From GCA-2686765 sp036012725 (lineage in GTDB: Bacteria; Pseudomonadota; Alphaproteobacteria; Rhodospirillales; 2-02-FULL-58-16): 14,291 nt of DNA. Below, in pieces: positions 1-7,206 of the stretch. Below the pieces are notes generated by a model. The model saw only the letters and a list, made by a program, of their open reading frames with translations, was not told where the DNA came from and searched no databases. The position numbers and the translations under genes were made by a program. The stretch's first letter is position 1. Each line of letters starts with the position of its first letter. Where the stretch lies: contig DASCPW010000044.1 of the NCBI GenBank assembly GCA_036012725.1, positions 1 to 14,291 on the forward strand. Reading direction: 5' to 3'.

Positions 1-1
1 A

Positions 2-1552
2 CGCCTGCGGAATTTAAGCGCCGAACGGGAAATCTCCGTTTGCGTCATCGAAAAAGGCGCCGAGGTGGGCGCTCACATCCTTTCCGGCGGCGTCATCGAG
101 ACAAAAGGGCTGGACGAACTGATCCCCGACTGGAAAAGCAAAGACGCGCCCTTGCTAACCCCGGCGGCCGAGGAGCGCTTCCTCTTTCTTACCCAAAACC
201 GGACATTCAGCCTGCCCATTCCGCCACCGATGAGCAATCGCGGCAACTACATCGTCAGCCTGAGCAATCTGTGCCGCTGGTTGGCCCGGGAGGCCGAAGA
301 CCTGGGCGTCGAAATCTTTCCCGGCTTCGCGGCGGCGGAAGTCCTTTACAATGATGACGGCAGTGTCAAGGGGGTGGCCACTGGCGACATAGGACGGGAC
401 AAGGACGGCCAACCCGGGCCCAATTTCCAACCCGGCATCGAACTGCACGCCAAATACACTTTTTTCGCCGAGGGCTGCCGGGGATCCCTGACCAAAACCT
501 TGTTCGACCGCTTTCAATTGGGGCAAGGCGCCGATTCCCAGACTTATGGGCTCGGCATCAAGGAGTTGTGGGAAGTCGATCCCGGCAAGCATTTCCCTGG
601 GCGGATCATACATACCGTCGGTTGGCCCTTGGACGGGCGCACCTATGGGGGGTCTTTTCTGTATCACCTGGAAGCCAACCAGGTCGCCGTCGGTTTGGTC
701 ATCGGCCTGGATTACCGAAACCCCCACCTGAGCCCCTTCGACGAGATGCAGAGGTTCAAGACGCATCCCGCCATCCGTCCGCTTTTCGAAGGCGGGCGGC
801 GCACCGCGTACGGGGCGCGGGCCCTCAACGAGGGCGGTTTTCAGTCGATCCCACGAGTGGTCTTTCCCGGCGGCGTCTTGATTGGTTGCTCGGCTGGCTT
901 TCTCAACCTGCCGAAGGTCAAGGGAACACATACCGCCATGAAGTCGGGCATGCTGGCGGCCGAAGCCGCCTTTGGCGCGCTAGCGGAAGAAAGGCCGGCA
1001 CCGGAACTTTCCGCCTATCCCAAGGCGTTAAAAAAATCCTGGCTTTGGGACGAGCTTTACCGGGCCCGTAATATCCGCCCGGCTTTCCGCTGGGGACTTT
1101 TCCGTGGCATGACCTATTCGGCGCTTGACACTTACCTTCTCGGTGGCCGGGCGCCGTGGACGCTCCATCACCACGAGGATCACAAGGCGTTAACGGAAGC
1201 CGCCGTCAGCCCGAAAATCGACTACCCCAAAGCGGACGACGTAATCACTTTCGACAAGCTTTCCTCCGTTTACATTTCCAACACCAGCCATGAAGAAAAC
1301 CAGCCTTGCCACCTGACTCTCAAAGACCAAGGCATTCCGGTGACCGTGAATCTGGCCCTTTACGATGGTCCGGAACAACGCTATTGCCCCGCCGGTGTTT
1401 ACGAATTCGTCGAAGAGGACGGAGAACCGTGTCTGCGGATCAACGCTCAAAATTGTATCCACTGCAAAACATGCGATATCAAGGATCCGTCCCGGAACAT
1501 TGATTGGGTGACGCCGGAGGGCGGCGGCGGACCCAATTACCCAAACATGTGA
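2..1552 (+). CDS. Electron transfer flavoprotein-ubiquinone oxidoreductase (ETF-QO), 5' partial
   Basis: The reading frame is open from base 2, so the start lies before the window; the GTG at 65 is internal. It gives 516 residues, against roughly 540-555 for the family, so only the N-terminal tip with the FAD-binding GxGxxG motif is missing. The visible sequence starts with the end of the Rossmann fold (VIEKGAEVGAHILSGGV), typical of ETF-QO. The C-terminal end carries the ferredoxin-like 4Fe-4S domain: a CPAGVYEF cysteine (codon at 1385) and the NCIHCKTCDIKDP cluster (Cys codons at 1454, 1463, 1472), followed by the usual WVTPEGGGGPNY ending. The enzyme is a membrane-associated flavoprotein that passes electrons from ETF (fed by acyl-CoA and amino-acid dehydrogenases) to ubiquinone. 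All four cluster cysteines are present, so it looks functional. The next gene starts 69 bases downstream and I see no hairpin terminator between them. Confidence 0.96.
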   Translation, partial: RLRNLSAEREISVCVIEKGAEVGAHILSGGVIETKGLDELIPDWKSKDAPLLTPAAEERFLFLTQNRTFSLPIPPPMSNRGNYIVSLSNLCRWLAREAEDLGVEIFPGFAAAEVLYNDDGSVKGVATGDIGRDKDGQPGPNFQPGIELHAKYTFFAEGCRGSLTKTLFDRFQLGQGADSQTYGLGIKELWEVDPGKHFPGRIIHTVGWPLDGRTYGGSFLYHLEANQVAVGLVIGLDYRNPHLSPFDEMQRFKTHPAIRPLFEGGRRTAYGARALNEGGFQSIPRVVFPGGVLIGCSAGFLNLPKVKGTHTAMKSGMLAAEAAFGALAEERPAPELSAYPKALKKSWLWDELYRARNIRPAFRWGLFRGMTYSALDTYLLGGRAPWTLHHHEDHKALTEAAVSPKIDYPKADDVITFDKLSSVYISNTSHEENQPCHLTLKDQGIPVTVNLALYDGPEQRYCPAGVYEFVEEDGEPCLRINAQNCIHCKTCDIKDPSRNIDWVTPEGGGGPNYPNM

Positions 1553-1621
1553 GAGTGAAGTCGGTTAAACTTAAATTGACCATTCGGTAAATAGAGAGCG
1601 ACAGGGTTCTGAGACCAGATA

Positions 1622-3379
1622 ATGACCGGGCTGAAAAAATCCTTTTTCCGGTTGACGATGACGGCGAACGGGCACCGCCTCGCCGCCGTCCTGCTGGTGC
1701 TATTGCTGTCGGCGGCTTGTGCATCGGGCAACGGCAAAGCCATAGTAACTGGCCAACCCGTCACCCTTGGGGATTCGTTGGCCGGTAATTATTTGGCTGG
1801 CCGCTTTGCCCAGTCCCAGCGCGATATGTCGAAAGCCGCTGACTTCCTCAACACGGCTCTGGACATGGCTCCCCGCAACCCAGGACTGTTACGTAGAATC
1901 TTTATGCTGATGGTTGCCGAAAATCGTTTAAAAGAGGCCACCGAGCTGGCGCGCCGCATTATCGACGCCGATATCAAGACCCCTTTCGCCAACCTCACGC
2001 TGATACTTCACCATATCCTCACAGACCGCCTCGATAAAGCCGAGGGACACCTCCCGAAGCTGACCGCCGACGGTATCGACGCTCTGCTGTCGCCGCTGGT
2101 CCGTGCCTGGGTATGGGTCGGACAAGGCAAGGGGGTTGAAGCCGCCCTGGGCGCCATCGAACCCCTTGCCCAGAAAAACGGCTCAAAGGCCCTGCACGAT
2201 TTTCATGCCGGTCTGATCAACGAGTTGACGGGCCGCTCCGAGGAGGCAGAGAAAAGTTATCTCGCCGCCGTCGAAGGCCAGGGCGGCCTATCGCTGCGCA
2301 TCGTAGAAATTTTAGGCACTTTCTACGAGCGGTTGGGAAAGGCCGAGAAAGCGGCAGCTCTATACCAAAAATACATGCAACAAAATCCGCAATCCCACTA
2401 CCTTGAACAGGCCCTGGCACGGTTACAAAGCGGCGACGTCCCCGCCTTGCAAGTGAGCACGGCCAGCGACGGCATTGCCGAGGGACTGTTCGGACTGGCC
2501 AGTTCGCTAAGACAACAAAACGCCCGCATGACGGCGCTGGTGATTGGCCGCTTGGCGCTTCATATTAAACCTGATTTTCCGATTATGCAGACATTGCTGG
2601 CCGAAATTTTCGAATCCCAGAACCGTTTGCAAAGCGCCAACGCGATTTATGCCTCCATCAATGGCAACTCGCCTTATTCCTGGCCGACCCGTCTGCGTCT
2701 GGCCACCAACCTGGACAGAATGGAACGAACCGACGATGCGGTGAAACAACTGCGCGCCATGGCCGCCGACGCCGGCCGGGCGGAACCCCTGATCACCCTC
2801 GGTGATGTCCTGCGCCGGCACGAGCGTTTCAAGGAGGCGATCAGCGCCTACGACCAGGCTTTTAAGCGCATTGAAAAATTAGAGCGTCAGCACTGGTCAT
2901 TGCTATACGCCCGCGGCATCGCCCTTGAACAATCCAAAATGTGGGCACGGGCGGAGGCAGACTTATTGAAGGCGCTGGAATTCGAGCCAGAGCAGCCCTA
3001 CGTTTTGAATTACCTTGGCTATTCCTGGGTCGACCAAGGCGTCAACCTTGACCGCGCCCTCAAAATGATCAAAAAGGCAGTCGCGTTGCGGCCAAGTGAC
3101 GGTTACATCATCGATAGCATGGGGTGGGTGCTGTACCGGCTGGGCAAATACGAAAACTCGGTACGTGAACTGGAACGGGCGGTGGAACTGCGCCCCGAGG
3201 ACCCCATCATCAACGATCACCTGGGTGACGCTTATTGGTGGGTTGGCCGCGACGACGAGGCCCGCTTCCAGTGGCAACGGGCGCTTGGCCTTGACCCGAA
3301 GCCCGATATCGCCGCCAACCTGCATGAAAAAATCAAACGCGGCCTGATCAAAAAATCAAAAGACGGCGACGATGGCTGA
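1622..3379 (+). CDS. TPR-repeat protein, probable lipoprotein
   Basis: This is a 585-residue protein. A hydrophobic segment (about residues 22-33, LAAVLLVLLLSA) ends at a cysteine in LLSAAC, which resembles a lipobox although position -3 is Ser rather than Leu. It is therefore probably exported and possibly lipid-anchored. The rest is helical repeats. The clearest TPR units are at the C-terminal end, about residues 426-459, 460-494, 495-528 (SMGWVLYRLGKYENSVRELERAVELRP) and 529-562 (HLGDAYWWVGRDDEARFQWQRALGLDP), with weaker ones in the N-terminal half from about 60. No catalytic motif is visible, so a scaffold or protein-binding role is inferred and the partner is unknown. The start at 1622 has no strong ribosome binding site. 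ATG 1658 (residue 13) would give a shorter, more usual signal-peptide n-region and is a fair alternative. The stop overlaps the ispE start by 8 bases, which suggests co-translation. Confidence 0.85.
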   Translation: MTGLKKSFFRLTMTANGHRLAAVLLVLLLSAACASGNGKAIVTGQPVTLGDSLAGNYLAGRFAQSQRDMSKAADFLNTALDMAPRNPGLLRRIFMLMVAENRLKEATELARRIIDADIKTPFANLTLILHHILTDRLDKAEGHLPKLTADGIDALLSPLVRAWVWVGQGKGVEAALGAIEPLAQKNGSKALHDFHAGLINELTGRSEEAEKSYLAAVEGQGGLSLRIVEILGTFYERLGKAEKAAALYQKYMQQNPQSHYLEQALARLQSGDVPALQVSTASDGIAEGLFGLASSLRQQNARMTALVIGRLALHIKPDFPIMQTLLAEIFESQNRLQSANAIYASINGNSPYSWPTRLRLATNLDRMERTDDAVKQLRAMAADAGRAEPLITLGDVLRRHERFKEAISAYDQAFKRIEKLERQHWSLLYARGIALEQSKMWARAEADLLKALEFEPEQPYVLNYLGYSWVDQGVNLDRALKMIKKAVALRPSDGYIIDSMGWVLYRLGKYENSVRELERAVELRPEDPIINDHLGDAYWWVGRDDEARFQWQRALGLDPKPDIAANLHEKIKRGLIKKSKDGDDG

Positions 3380-4259
3380 TCAGACCGTTTCGGCGATTGC
3401 GCCGGCCAAAATCAACCTCTATCTGCATGTGGTGGGCAAACGTTCCGACGGTTATCATTTCCTTGACAGCCTCGTCGTTTTCGCCGGCTTGCAGGATCTC
3501 ATCAGCGCCGCGCCGGCCAAGGACCTGAGCCTTGCCATCGACGGACCGTTCAGCGCCGGTCTGCCCAAGGCTAACGACAATCTAGTCCTTAAAACGGCCC
3601 GCCAGTTGACCAAGGCAATGGACGTCAGAAAAGGAGCGGCGATCCGCCTTACCAAGCGGCTGCCGGTAGCGGCAGGCATGGGTGGAGGGTCGGCCGACGC
3701 CGCGGCGGCGCTAAAAATACTCGCGCGCCTGTGGAATCTGAACCCTGCCAATGACGCCCTAATGGGCTTGGCGGCACGCCTGGGCGTCGATGTGCCCGTT
3801 TGCCTCAACGGTCAAGCCGCCTTTGTCGGCGGCATCGGCGAGAAAATCACGGCCGCCCCGCCCCTACCCCCGGCTTGGCTGGTATTGGTCAACCCCGGCG
3901 TGGCGTTGTCGACGCCTGAAGTGTTCGGTCATTGCAACGGAGACTTCTCAAAAGAGGCCCGGTTCACGGACGCCGTCAGCACCGCCGAGGACCTGGCGGC
4001 GGTGCTGCAAACACGCGGCAACGACCTGACGGAAGCGGCGACGGCCCTGGAACCCGTCATCGGCGACGTTCTGGAGGCCTTGAATGCTTCCCAAGGTGCC
4101 CTCTTGGCCCGAATGACGGGTAGCGGGTCCACCTGTTTCGGCCTGTTCGCCGATCCCGACACCGCCACGCGAGCGGCCACGGCATTGACGCAAAATCATC
4201 CCGGATGGTGGGTGAAAGCGGCATCCCTAGTCAGCGACACAACCCGCCCGGCAAACTGA
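3372..4259 (+). CDS. ispE: 4-diphosphocytidyl-2-C-methyl-D-erythritol kinase
   Basis: This 295-residue cytoplasmic GHMP-family kinase phosphorylates the 2-hydroxyl of CDP-methylerythritol with ATP, the fourth step of the MEP pathway to isopentenyl diphosphate. The N-terminal PAKINLYLHVVGKRSDGYH block contains the conserved Lys13. The glycine-rich ATP-binding loop PVAAGMGGGSADAAA lies at residues 98-112. GVDVPVCLNG has Asp140 at the position of the catalytic Asp of E. coli IspE. The C-terminal MTGSGSTCFGLF is the third GHMP motif. Length is normal for the family. The ATG lies inside the end of the upstream TPR gene (8-base overlap) with little Shine-Dalgarno sequence of its own, so translation is probably coupled. 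A GT41 glycosyltransferase gene starts 29 bases after the stop. Confidence 0.97.
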   Translation: MADQTVSAIAPAKINLYLHVVGKRSDGYHFLDSLVVFAGLQDLISAAPAKDLSLAIDGPFSAGLPKANDNLVLKTARQLTKAMDVRKGAAIRLTKRLPVAAGMGGGSADAAAALKILARLWNLNPANDALMGLAARLGVDVPVCLNGQAAFVGGIGEKITAAPPLPPAWLVLVNPGVALSTPEVFGHCNGDFSKEARFTDAVSTAEDLAAVLQTRGNDLTEAATALEPVIGDVLEALNASQGALLARMTGSGSTCFGLFADPDTATRAATALTQNHPGWWVKAASLVSDTTRPAN

Positions 4260-4288
4260 CGGCGATCGGACAGAGGCGATATCAACCC

Positions 4289-6514
4289 ATGAAGCCAGGG
4301 ATGGAACAGGAGTTGCTGAATACCAGGGAAACGGCTGTTAACCATCACCGGGTCGGCCGCCTGGCCGAAGCCGAGCTCTTGTACCAGCAAATCCTTAACC
4401 TCCGACCGAACAATGCCGATGTCCTTCATCTCCTCGGTTTAGTCGCCTACCAATCCAACCGCCTTGAGCAGGCTATCGGGTTGATCGCCAAAGCCCTCCA
4501 ACTGGAACCCGGCAACACGAAATTCTTGACGAACATGGGCAGCGTTTATTCGGCCCAGGCCCATGTCGATGAAGCTATTGGATGCTATACCCGCGCCTTG
4601 GAAATCGATCCCAAGTACGCCGATGCCCACTACAACCTTGGCAACGCGCTGAAGGATCAGGGCAGACTGGACGAGGCCATCGCCTGCTACCGGCGCAGCT
4701 TGGAAATCGAGTGCCGGTCCGCCGACGCCCTCTACAACCTGGGAATGGCCTTGTCCAAACGGGGCGTGCTCGACGAGGCCATCGTCTGCTACCGGCACGT
4801 CTTGGAGATCGATCCCCATTTCATGGATGCGTTGACCAACCTTGGCATTGCCTTGAAAGGCCAGGGCAAGCTGGACGAAGCCATCGGCTGCTACCGGCAA
4901 GCCCTCCAGACCGACCCGCAATCGGCGGTGGCCGAGACCAACCTGGGCAACGCTTTTTCCTATCTGGACCGGCGGGCCGAGGCGATCGCCTGTTACCGGC
5001 GCGCCTTGGAGATCGATCCCGGCTTCGCGGAAGGCCACTTCAACCTTGCCAGCGCGCTTAAAGAACAAGGAAACCTAGCCGAGGCGATCGATCATTGCCG
5101 GCACGCCTTGGATATCAACCCCAACTACGCAACCGCCGCCGCCTCCCTTCTCCATTTCCTGCAACACGCCTGCGCATGGAACGATTTCAAAAAACTGGAA
5201 GCAAAAGTCGATGCCTGGATCGACATGGCAATCGAAAGCGGCGAGAAAAGCGTGGAAAATCCCTACTTTTTGACAACAAGGTGTACCGACCCGGAAAGGA
5301 ACTTCAAAGTCTGCCGGTCATGGGGTGCCGATATCGGCAAACGCATGGCAAGCTTGAATTTGTGTTTTGACCTGGAGCAAAACCGCGGACCGAACACGAA
5401 AATCACCCTTGGATACCTGTCGAGTGATTTTCGCAACCATTCCGTCGGCCATTTGATTGCCGGCCTTTTCGGATGTCATGACAGGGATGCCTTCCAGGTG
5501 ATCGCCTACTCCCACGGGCACGACGACGGCAGCTCCTACCGGCAAAGAATCGAGCAAGGTTGTGACTCCTTCGTCGATATCAGCCAGTTCGACGACGCCC
5601 AGGCGGCGCAACGCATTTTCGAGGACCGGGTCGATATCCTGGTTGATCTGAACGGTCATACGACGGGAAACAGATTGCAAATCCCGGCCCTGCGCCCAGC
5701 CCCCCTACAGATCGCCTATCTGGGTTTCGCCGGCGGCAACGGTACCGATTTTTTCGATTACATCATTACTGACCGCACCGTTACGCCGCCGGAGCAAGCC
5801 GAATTCTACAGCGAAGCCTTCATCTACATGCCCTATTACTACCTGGTCCATGACCGGGAGGAAATCTCCCCGAAGGCCATCACCAGGGCGGATGAAGGAC
5901 TGCCGGAAGACGCCTTCGTCTTCTGTTCGTTCAACAACGCCCATAAGATCGAGCCCTTGGCCTTCGCCGTTTGGATGAACCTGCTCAATGCACTACCCGA
6001 CAGTGTCTTGTGGTTGCTGGAAAGCAACCCCTTGGCGAAAGCCAATCTGATCGAGGCGGCGGCAAAAGGAGTCAACGCCGAGAGACTCGTTTTCGCGGCC
6101 AAACGCAAGAAGGACGAGCACCTGGCCCGTCTCAGGCTCGCCGATCTGGCCTTGGACACGTTCATCTTCAACGGCGGCGTCACCACCAGTGACGCCCTAT
6201 GGGCAGGGGTTCCCGTCGTCGCCATGTTGGGAAGCCATTCGCCGTCGAGAGGATCTGCCAGCAAGCTCAAGGCGATCGGCCTGGCGGAGCTGATTGCCGG
6301 GGATATCGAGGCTTACCAGGCCAAGGCCTTGTACATTGCGCGCCTTCCCGGCCACCTGAGAGCGTTGAAAGACAAGCTTGCCGGCAACCGCCTAAGCGAA
6401 CCTTTGTTCGATACGCCCCGTTTCGTGGCAAGCTTGGAAAAAGCCTATCAGCGAATCTGGCACATCCACCGGCAAGGCGAAGCGCCCCGCCAGATTGAGG
6501 TAGCCGAGGATTAG
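4289..6514 (+). CDS. TPR-containing O-GlcNAc-transferase-like glycosyltransferase (GT41/SPINDLY family)
   Basis: The protein has 741 residues. Eight consecutive 34-residue TPR units span residues 11-282, with a typical core such as ALYNLGMALSKRGVLDEAI. A linker runs to about 365, then a GT-B catalytic region to the end. Seen against human OGT from memory: catalytic-site His498 matches His384 (FRNHSVGHL), Lys842 matches Lys553 (HKIEP), the uracil-binding KEEH motif matches KKDEH, and Asp925 matches Asp635. Two loops differ. The usual GYPGTSG is GFAGGNG (479-485), and the phosphate-contacting HTT is GVT (630-632). The family transfers a sugar from a UDP-sugar to Ser/Thr of proteins in the cytoplasm, with the TPR helix selecting targets. 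Donor and targets here are unknown. The frame is open back to 4205, but that start lies inside ispE and the first 28 residues are not TPR-like. I chose ATG 4289 (GAGG at 4273); ATG 4301 is possible. The gene follows ispE closely. Confidence 0.9.
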   Translation: MKPGMEQELLNTRETAVNHHRVGRLAEAELLYQQILNLRPNNADVLHLLGLVAYQSNRLEQAIGLIAKALQLEPGNTKFLTNMGSVYSAQAHVDEAIGCYTRALEIDPKYADAHYNLGNALKDQGRLDEAIACYRRSLEIECRSADALYNLGMALSKRGVLDEAIVCYRHVLEIDPHFMDALTNLGIALKGQGKLDEAIGCYRQALQTDPQSAVAETNLGNAFSYLDRRAEAIACYRRALEIDPGFAEGHFNLASALKEQGNLAEAIDHCRHALDINPNYATAAASLLHFLQHACAWNDFKKLEAKVDAWIDMAIESGEKSVENPYFLTTRCTDPERNFKVCRSWGADIGKRMASLNLCFDLEQNRGPNTKITLGYLSSDFRNHSVGHLIAGLFGCHDRDAFQVIAYSHGHDDGSSYRQRIEQGCDSFVDISQFDDAQAAQRIFEDRVDILVDLNGHTTGNRLQIPALRPAPLQIAYLGFAGGNGTDFFDYIITDRTVTPPEQAEFYSEAFIYMPYYYLVHDREEISPKAITRADEGLPEDAFVFCSFNNAHKIEPLAFAVWMNLLNALPDSVLWLLESNPLAKANLIEAAAKGVNAERLVFAAKRKKDEHLARLRLADLALDTFIFNGGVTTSDALWAGVPVVAMLGSHSPSRGSASKLKAIGLAELIAGDIEAYQAKALYIARLPGHLRALKDKLAGNRLSEPLFDTPRFVASLEKAYQRIWHIHRQGEAPRQIEVAED
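4319..5134 (+). repeat. Eight 102-bp tandem repeats encoding the TPR array
   Basis: The TPR half of the GT41 gene is a DNA-level tandem array of 102-bp (34-codon) units. Similarity is strongest in units 3-8 (4523-5134), where phrases such as GAGGCCATCG, TGCTACCGGC and TTGGAGATCGATCCC recur once per period. Units 1 and 2 are recognisable mainly at the protein level. The near-identical blocks suggest growth by unit duplication, and the number of units may vary between strains. Confidence 0.85.
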
Positions 6515-6533
6515 GGCGCCTTGCCGGCGGCGG

Positions 6534-6562
6534 TTGCGGGGTTTGATGTTTCGGCTTATGTT
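6534..6562 (+). promoter_or_regulatory. Weak candidate promoter for tRNA-Gln
   Basis: TTGCGG (6534-6539) and TATGTT (6557-6562) are separated by 17 bases. They sit so that transcription would begin roughly 15 bases before the tRNA 5' end. The match to sigma-70 consensus is only partial, so this is a suggestion based on spacing and position. Confidence 0.25.
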
Positions 6563-6583
6563 GCCCGCTTTCCCAGGCATCGT

Positions 6584-6658
6584 TGGGGCGTGGCCAAGTG
6601 GTTAAGGCAACGGGTTTTGATCCCGTGATCGCAGGTTCGAATCCTGCCGCCCCAGCCA
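6584..6658 (+). tRNA. tRNA-Gln (anticodon TTG)
   Basis: This is a full 75-base cloverleaf. The acceptor stem TGGGGCG (6584-6590) pairs with CGCCCCA (6648-6654), followed by discriminator G and an encoded CCA (6656-6658). The anticodon stem ACGGG/CCCGT (6610-6614, 6622-6626) encloses the loop TTTTGAT, with anticodon TTG at 6617-6619. The T arm is GCAGG-TTCGAAT-CCTGC (6631-6647). The weak U1-A72 first pair and G73 are typical identity features of glutamine tRNA. It reads CAA and, by wobble, CAG. It lies 69 bases after the GT41 gene on the same strand. Confidence 0.98.
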
Positions 6659-7010
6659 CCGATTTTCCCAAGGTCAGTTTCCGCTTCTTTTAGCCGTCCA
6701 CTTGGTCGGGCGGGTCGCCGGGCGCTCGTTTTGGGGAGGGCTGGTTTGGTTCCGAAAGCAAAGGATATCAGCCTTTCGCGGCAAACACCTGGCGCCGCGC
6801 CAAAGCGAAACGGGAAGGCAATCGCGCGCCGCCCCACCCAGCGGCCCGTGAACCCTGTCATCCTTGGCAACCGGCGGCTTTGATAATCTTATTGACAATC
6901 GCCATTAGCCCCTGTCTTTTTAACCGGTTATCCCTATATGTATGGACATGTGACAGCCAAGGGCAACGGTGGTGAACGGACAAAGAATCTGCGTCGAGGT
7001 CTTGAGAAAA
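6659..7010. other. Intergenic stretch between tRNA-Gln and the leuA leader
   Basis: No protein gene is supported in this stretch. I see no clear terminator behind the tRNA. A TTGACA box at 6892 and AT-rich sequence around 6915-6945 are the only promoter-like elements. The reading frame of the leucine-rich leader is open from 6954, and GTG 6972 (AAGGG at 6959-6963, 8 bases before) could be an earlier start for it. Long frames on the opposite strand here resemble no known protein. Confidence 0.5.
6892..6923 (+). promoter_or_regulatory. Possible leuA promoter
   Basis: A perfect -35 hexamer TTGACA lies at 6892-6897, about 310 bases before leuA. The -10 is poor: TCTTTT at 17-base spacing, or TTTTAA at 6918-6923 with 20 bases. 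If real, it would make a leader RNA of about 280 bases that includes the leucine-rich reading frame and its hairpins. Confidence 0.25.
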
Positions 7011-7103
7011 ATGGACCTTCCGGTCTTGGAAGCCACACTTGTGTCTTTGCCGCCGGCCCTCTTTTTGAGCCTGGATAGGGGCCTTCGACTAAGGTGCCCC
7101 TGA
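7011..7103 (+). CDS. Leucine-rich leader peptide of leuA (30 aa)
   Basis: ATG 7011 to TGA 7101 encodes 30 residues, of which nine are leucine (positions 3, 6, 10, 13, 17, 19, 21, 25 and 27), about three times the usual proportion. The leucine codons are mixed (CTT, TTG, CTC, CTG, CTA). GAGG at 6996-6999 is a possible ribosome binding site but lies 11 bases away. The same frame can start at GTG 6972, with AAGGG 8 bases before, giving 43 residues with the same leucine-rich end. The peptide ends inside the left arm of a perfect 12-bp inverted repeat, 103 bases before leuA. In known leader peptides of amino-acid operons (for example leuL of enteric bacteria), scarce charged tRNA stalls the ribosome and changes the RNA fold. 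That role is inferred here from composition, position and the hairpins; the peptide itself probably has no function. Confidence 0.65.
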   Translation: MDLPVLEATLVSLPPALFLSLDRGLRLRCP

Positions 7104-7198
7104 ACGCCCGCTGGCGTACTTTCGGCCTGCTTGGACGGCGTTCAGGGGAAGCGAACTTAAAAAAACAGCAAGTACGCACCACCTGACTGAACGAAGGA
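7077..7198 (+). promoter_or_regulatory. Putative leucine attenuator upstream of leuA (competing RNA hairpins)
   Basis: Complementary segments that cannot all pair at once lie between the leader peptide and leuA. Segment 1, AGGGGC (7077-7082) plus CTT (7083-7085), pairs with segment 2, GCCCCT (7096-7101) plus AAG (7091-7093). Segment 2 extended, CCCCTGAACGCC (7097-7108), pairs perfectly over 12 bp with segment 3, GGCGTTCAGGGG (7137-7148). Within segment 3, CGTTCAG (7139-7145) also pairs with segment 4, CTGAACG (7187-7193), which directly abuts the leuA ribosome binding site AAGGA (7194-7198). A further 8-bp match, GCGTACTT (7114-7121) with AAGTACGC (7170-7177), would cross the 12-bp stem. No U-run follows any stem, so hiding or freeing of the leuA start is more likely than intrinsic termination. 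The model: a ribosome stalled on leucine codons frees segment 2 to capture segment 3, leaving leuA open. Confidence 0.6.
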
Positions 7199-7206
7199 CA
7201 AGACCC

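Noticed and set aside
155..931. 258-residue reading frame on the minus strand
   Set aside because: It lies wholly opposite the ETF-QO gene, which has clear family motifs. Its translation resembles nothing known and is a by-product of G+C-rich codon use.
4205..4288. Earlier start of the GT41 gene at ATG 4205
   Set aside because: It would overlap ispE by 55 bases and add 28 residues unlike the family. ATG 4289 begins just before the first TPR unit.
4439..5068. 209-residue minus-strand frame with repeated-looking protein
   Set aside because: It mirrors the 102-bp TPR repeats of the GT41 gene, so its periodicity is inherited and not a separate repeat protein.
6774..6810. TTTCGC ... GCGAAA inverted repeat behind tRNA-Gln
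   Set aside because: It has only 6 bp, a long loop and no T-run; too weak to call a terminator or operator.
7097..7148. 12-bp stem as a rho-independent terminator
   Set aside because: The bases after it are GC-mixed and then an A-run, not T. On the other strand no gene ends here. It is kept as a regulatory hairpin.
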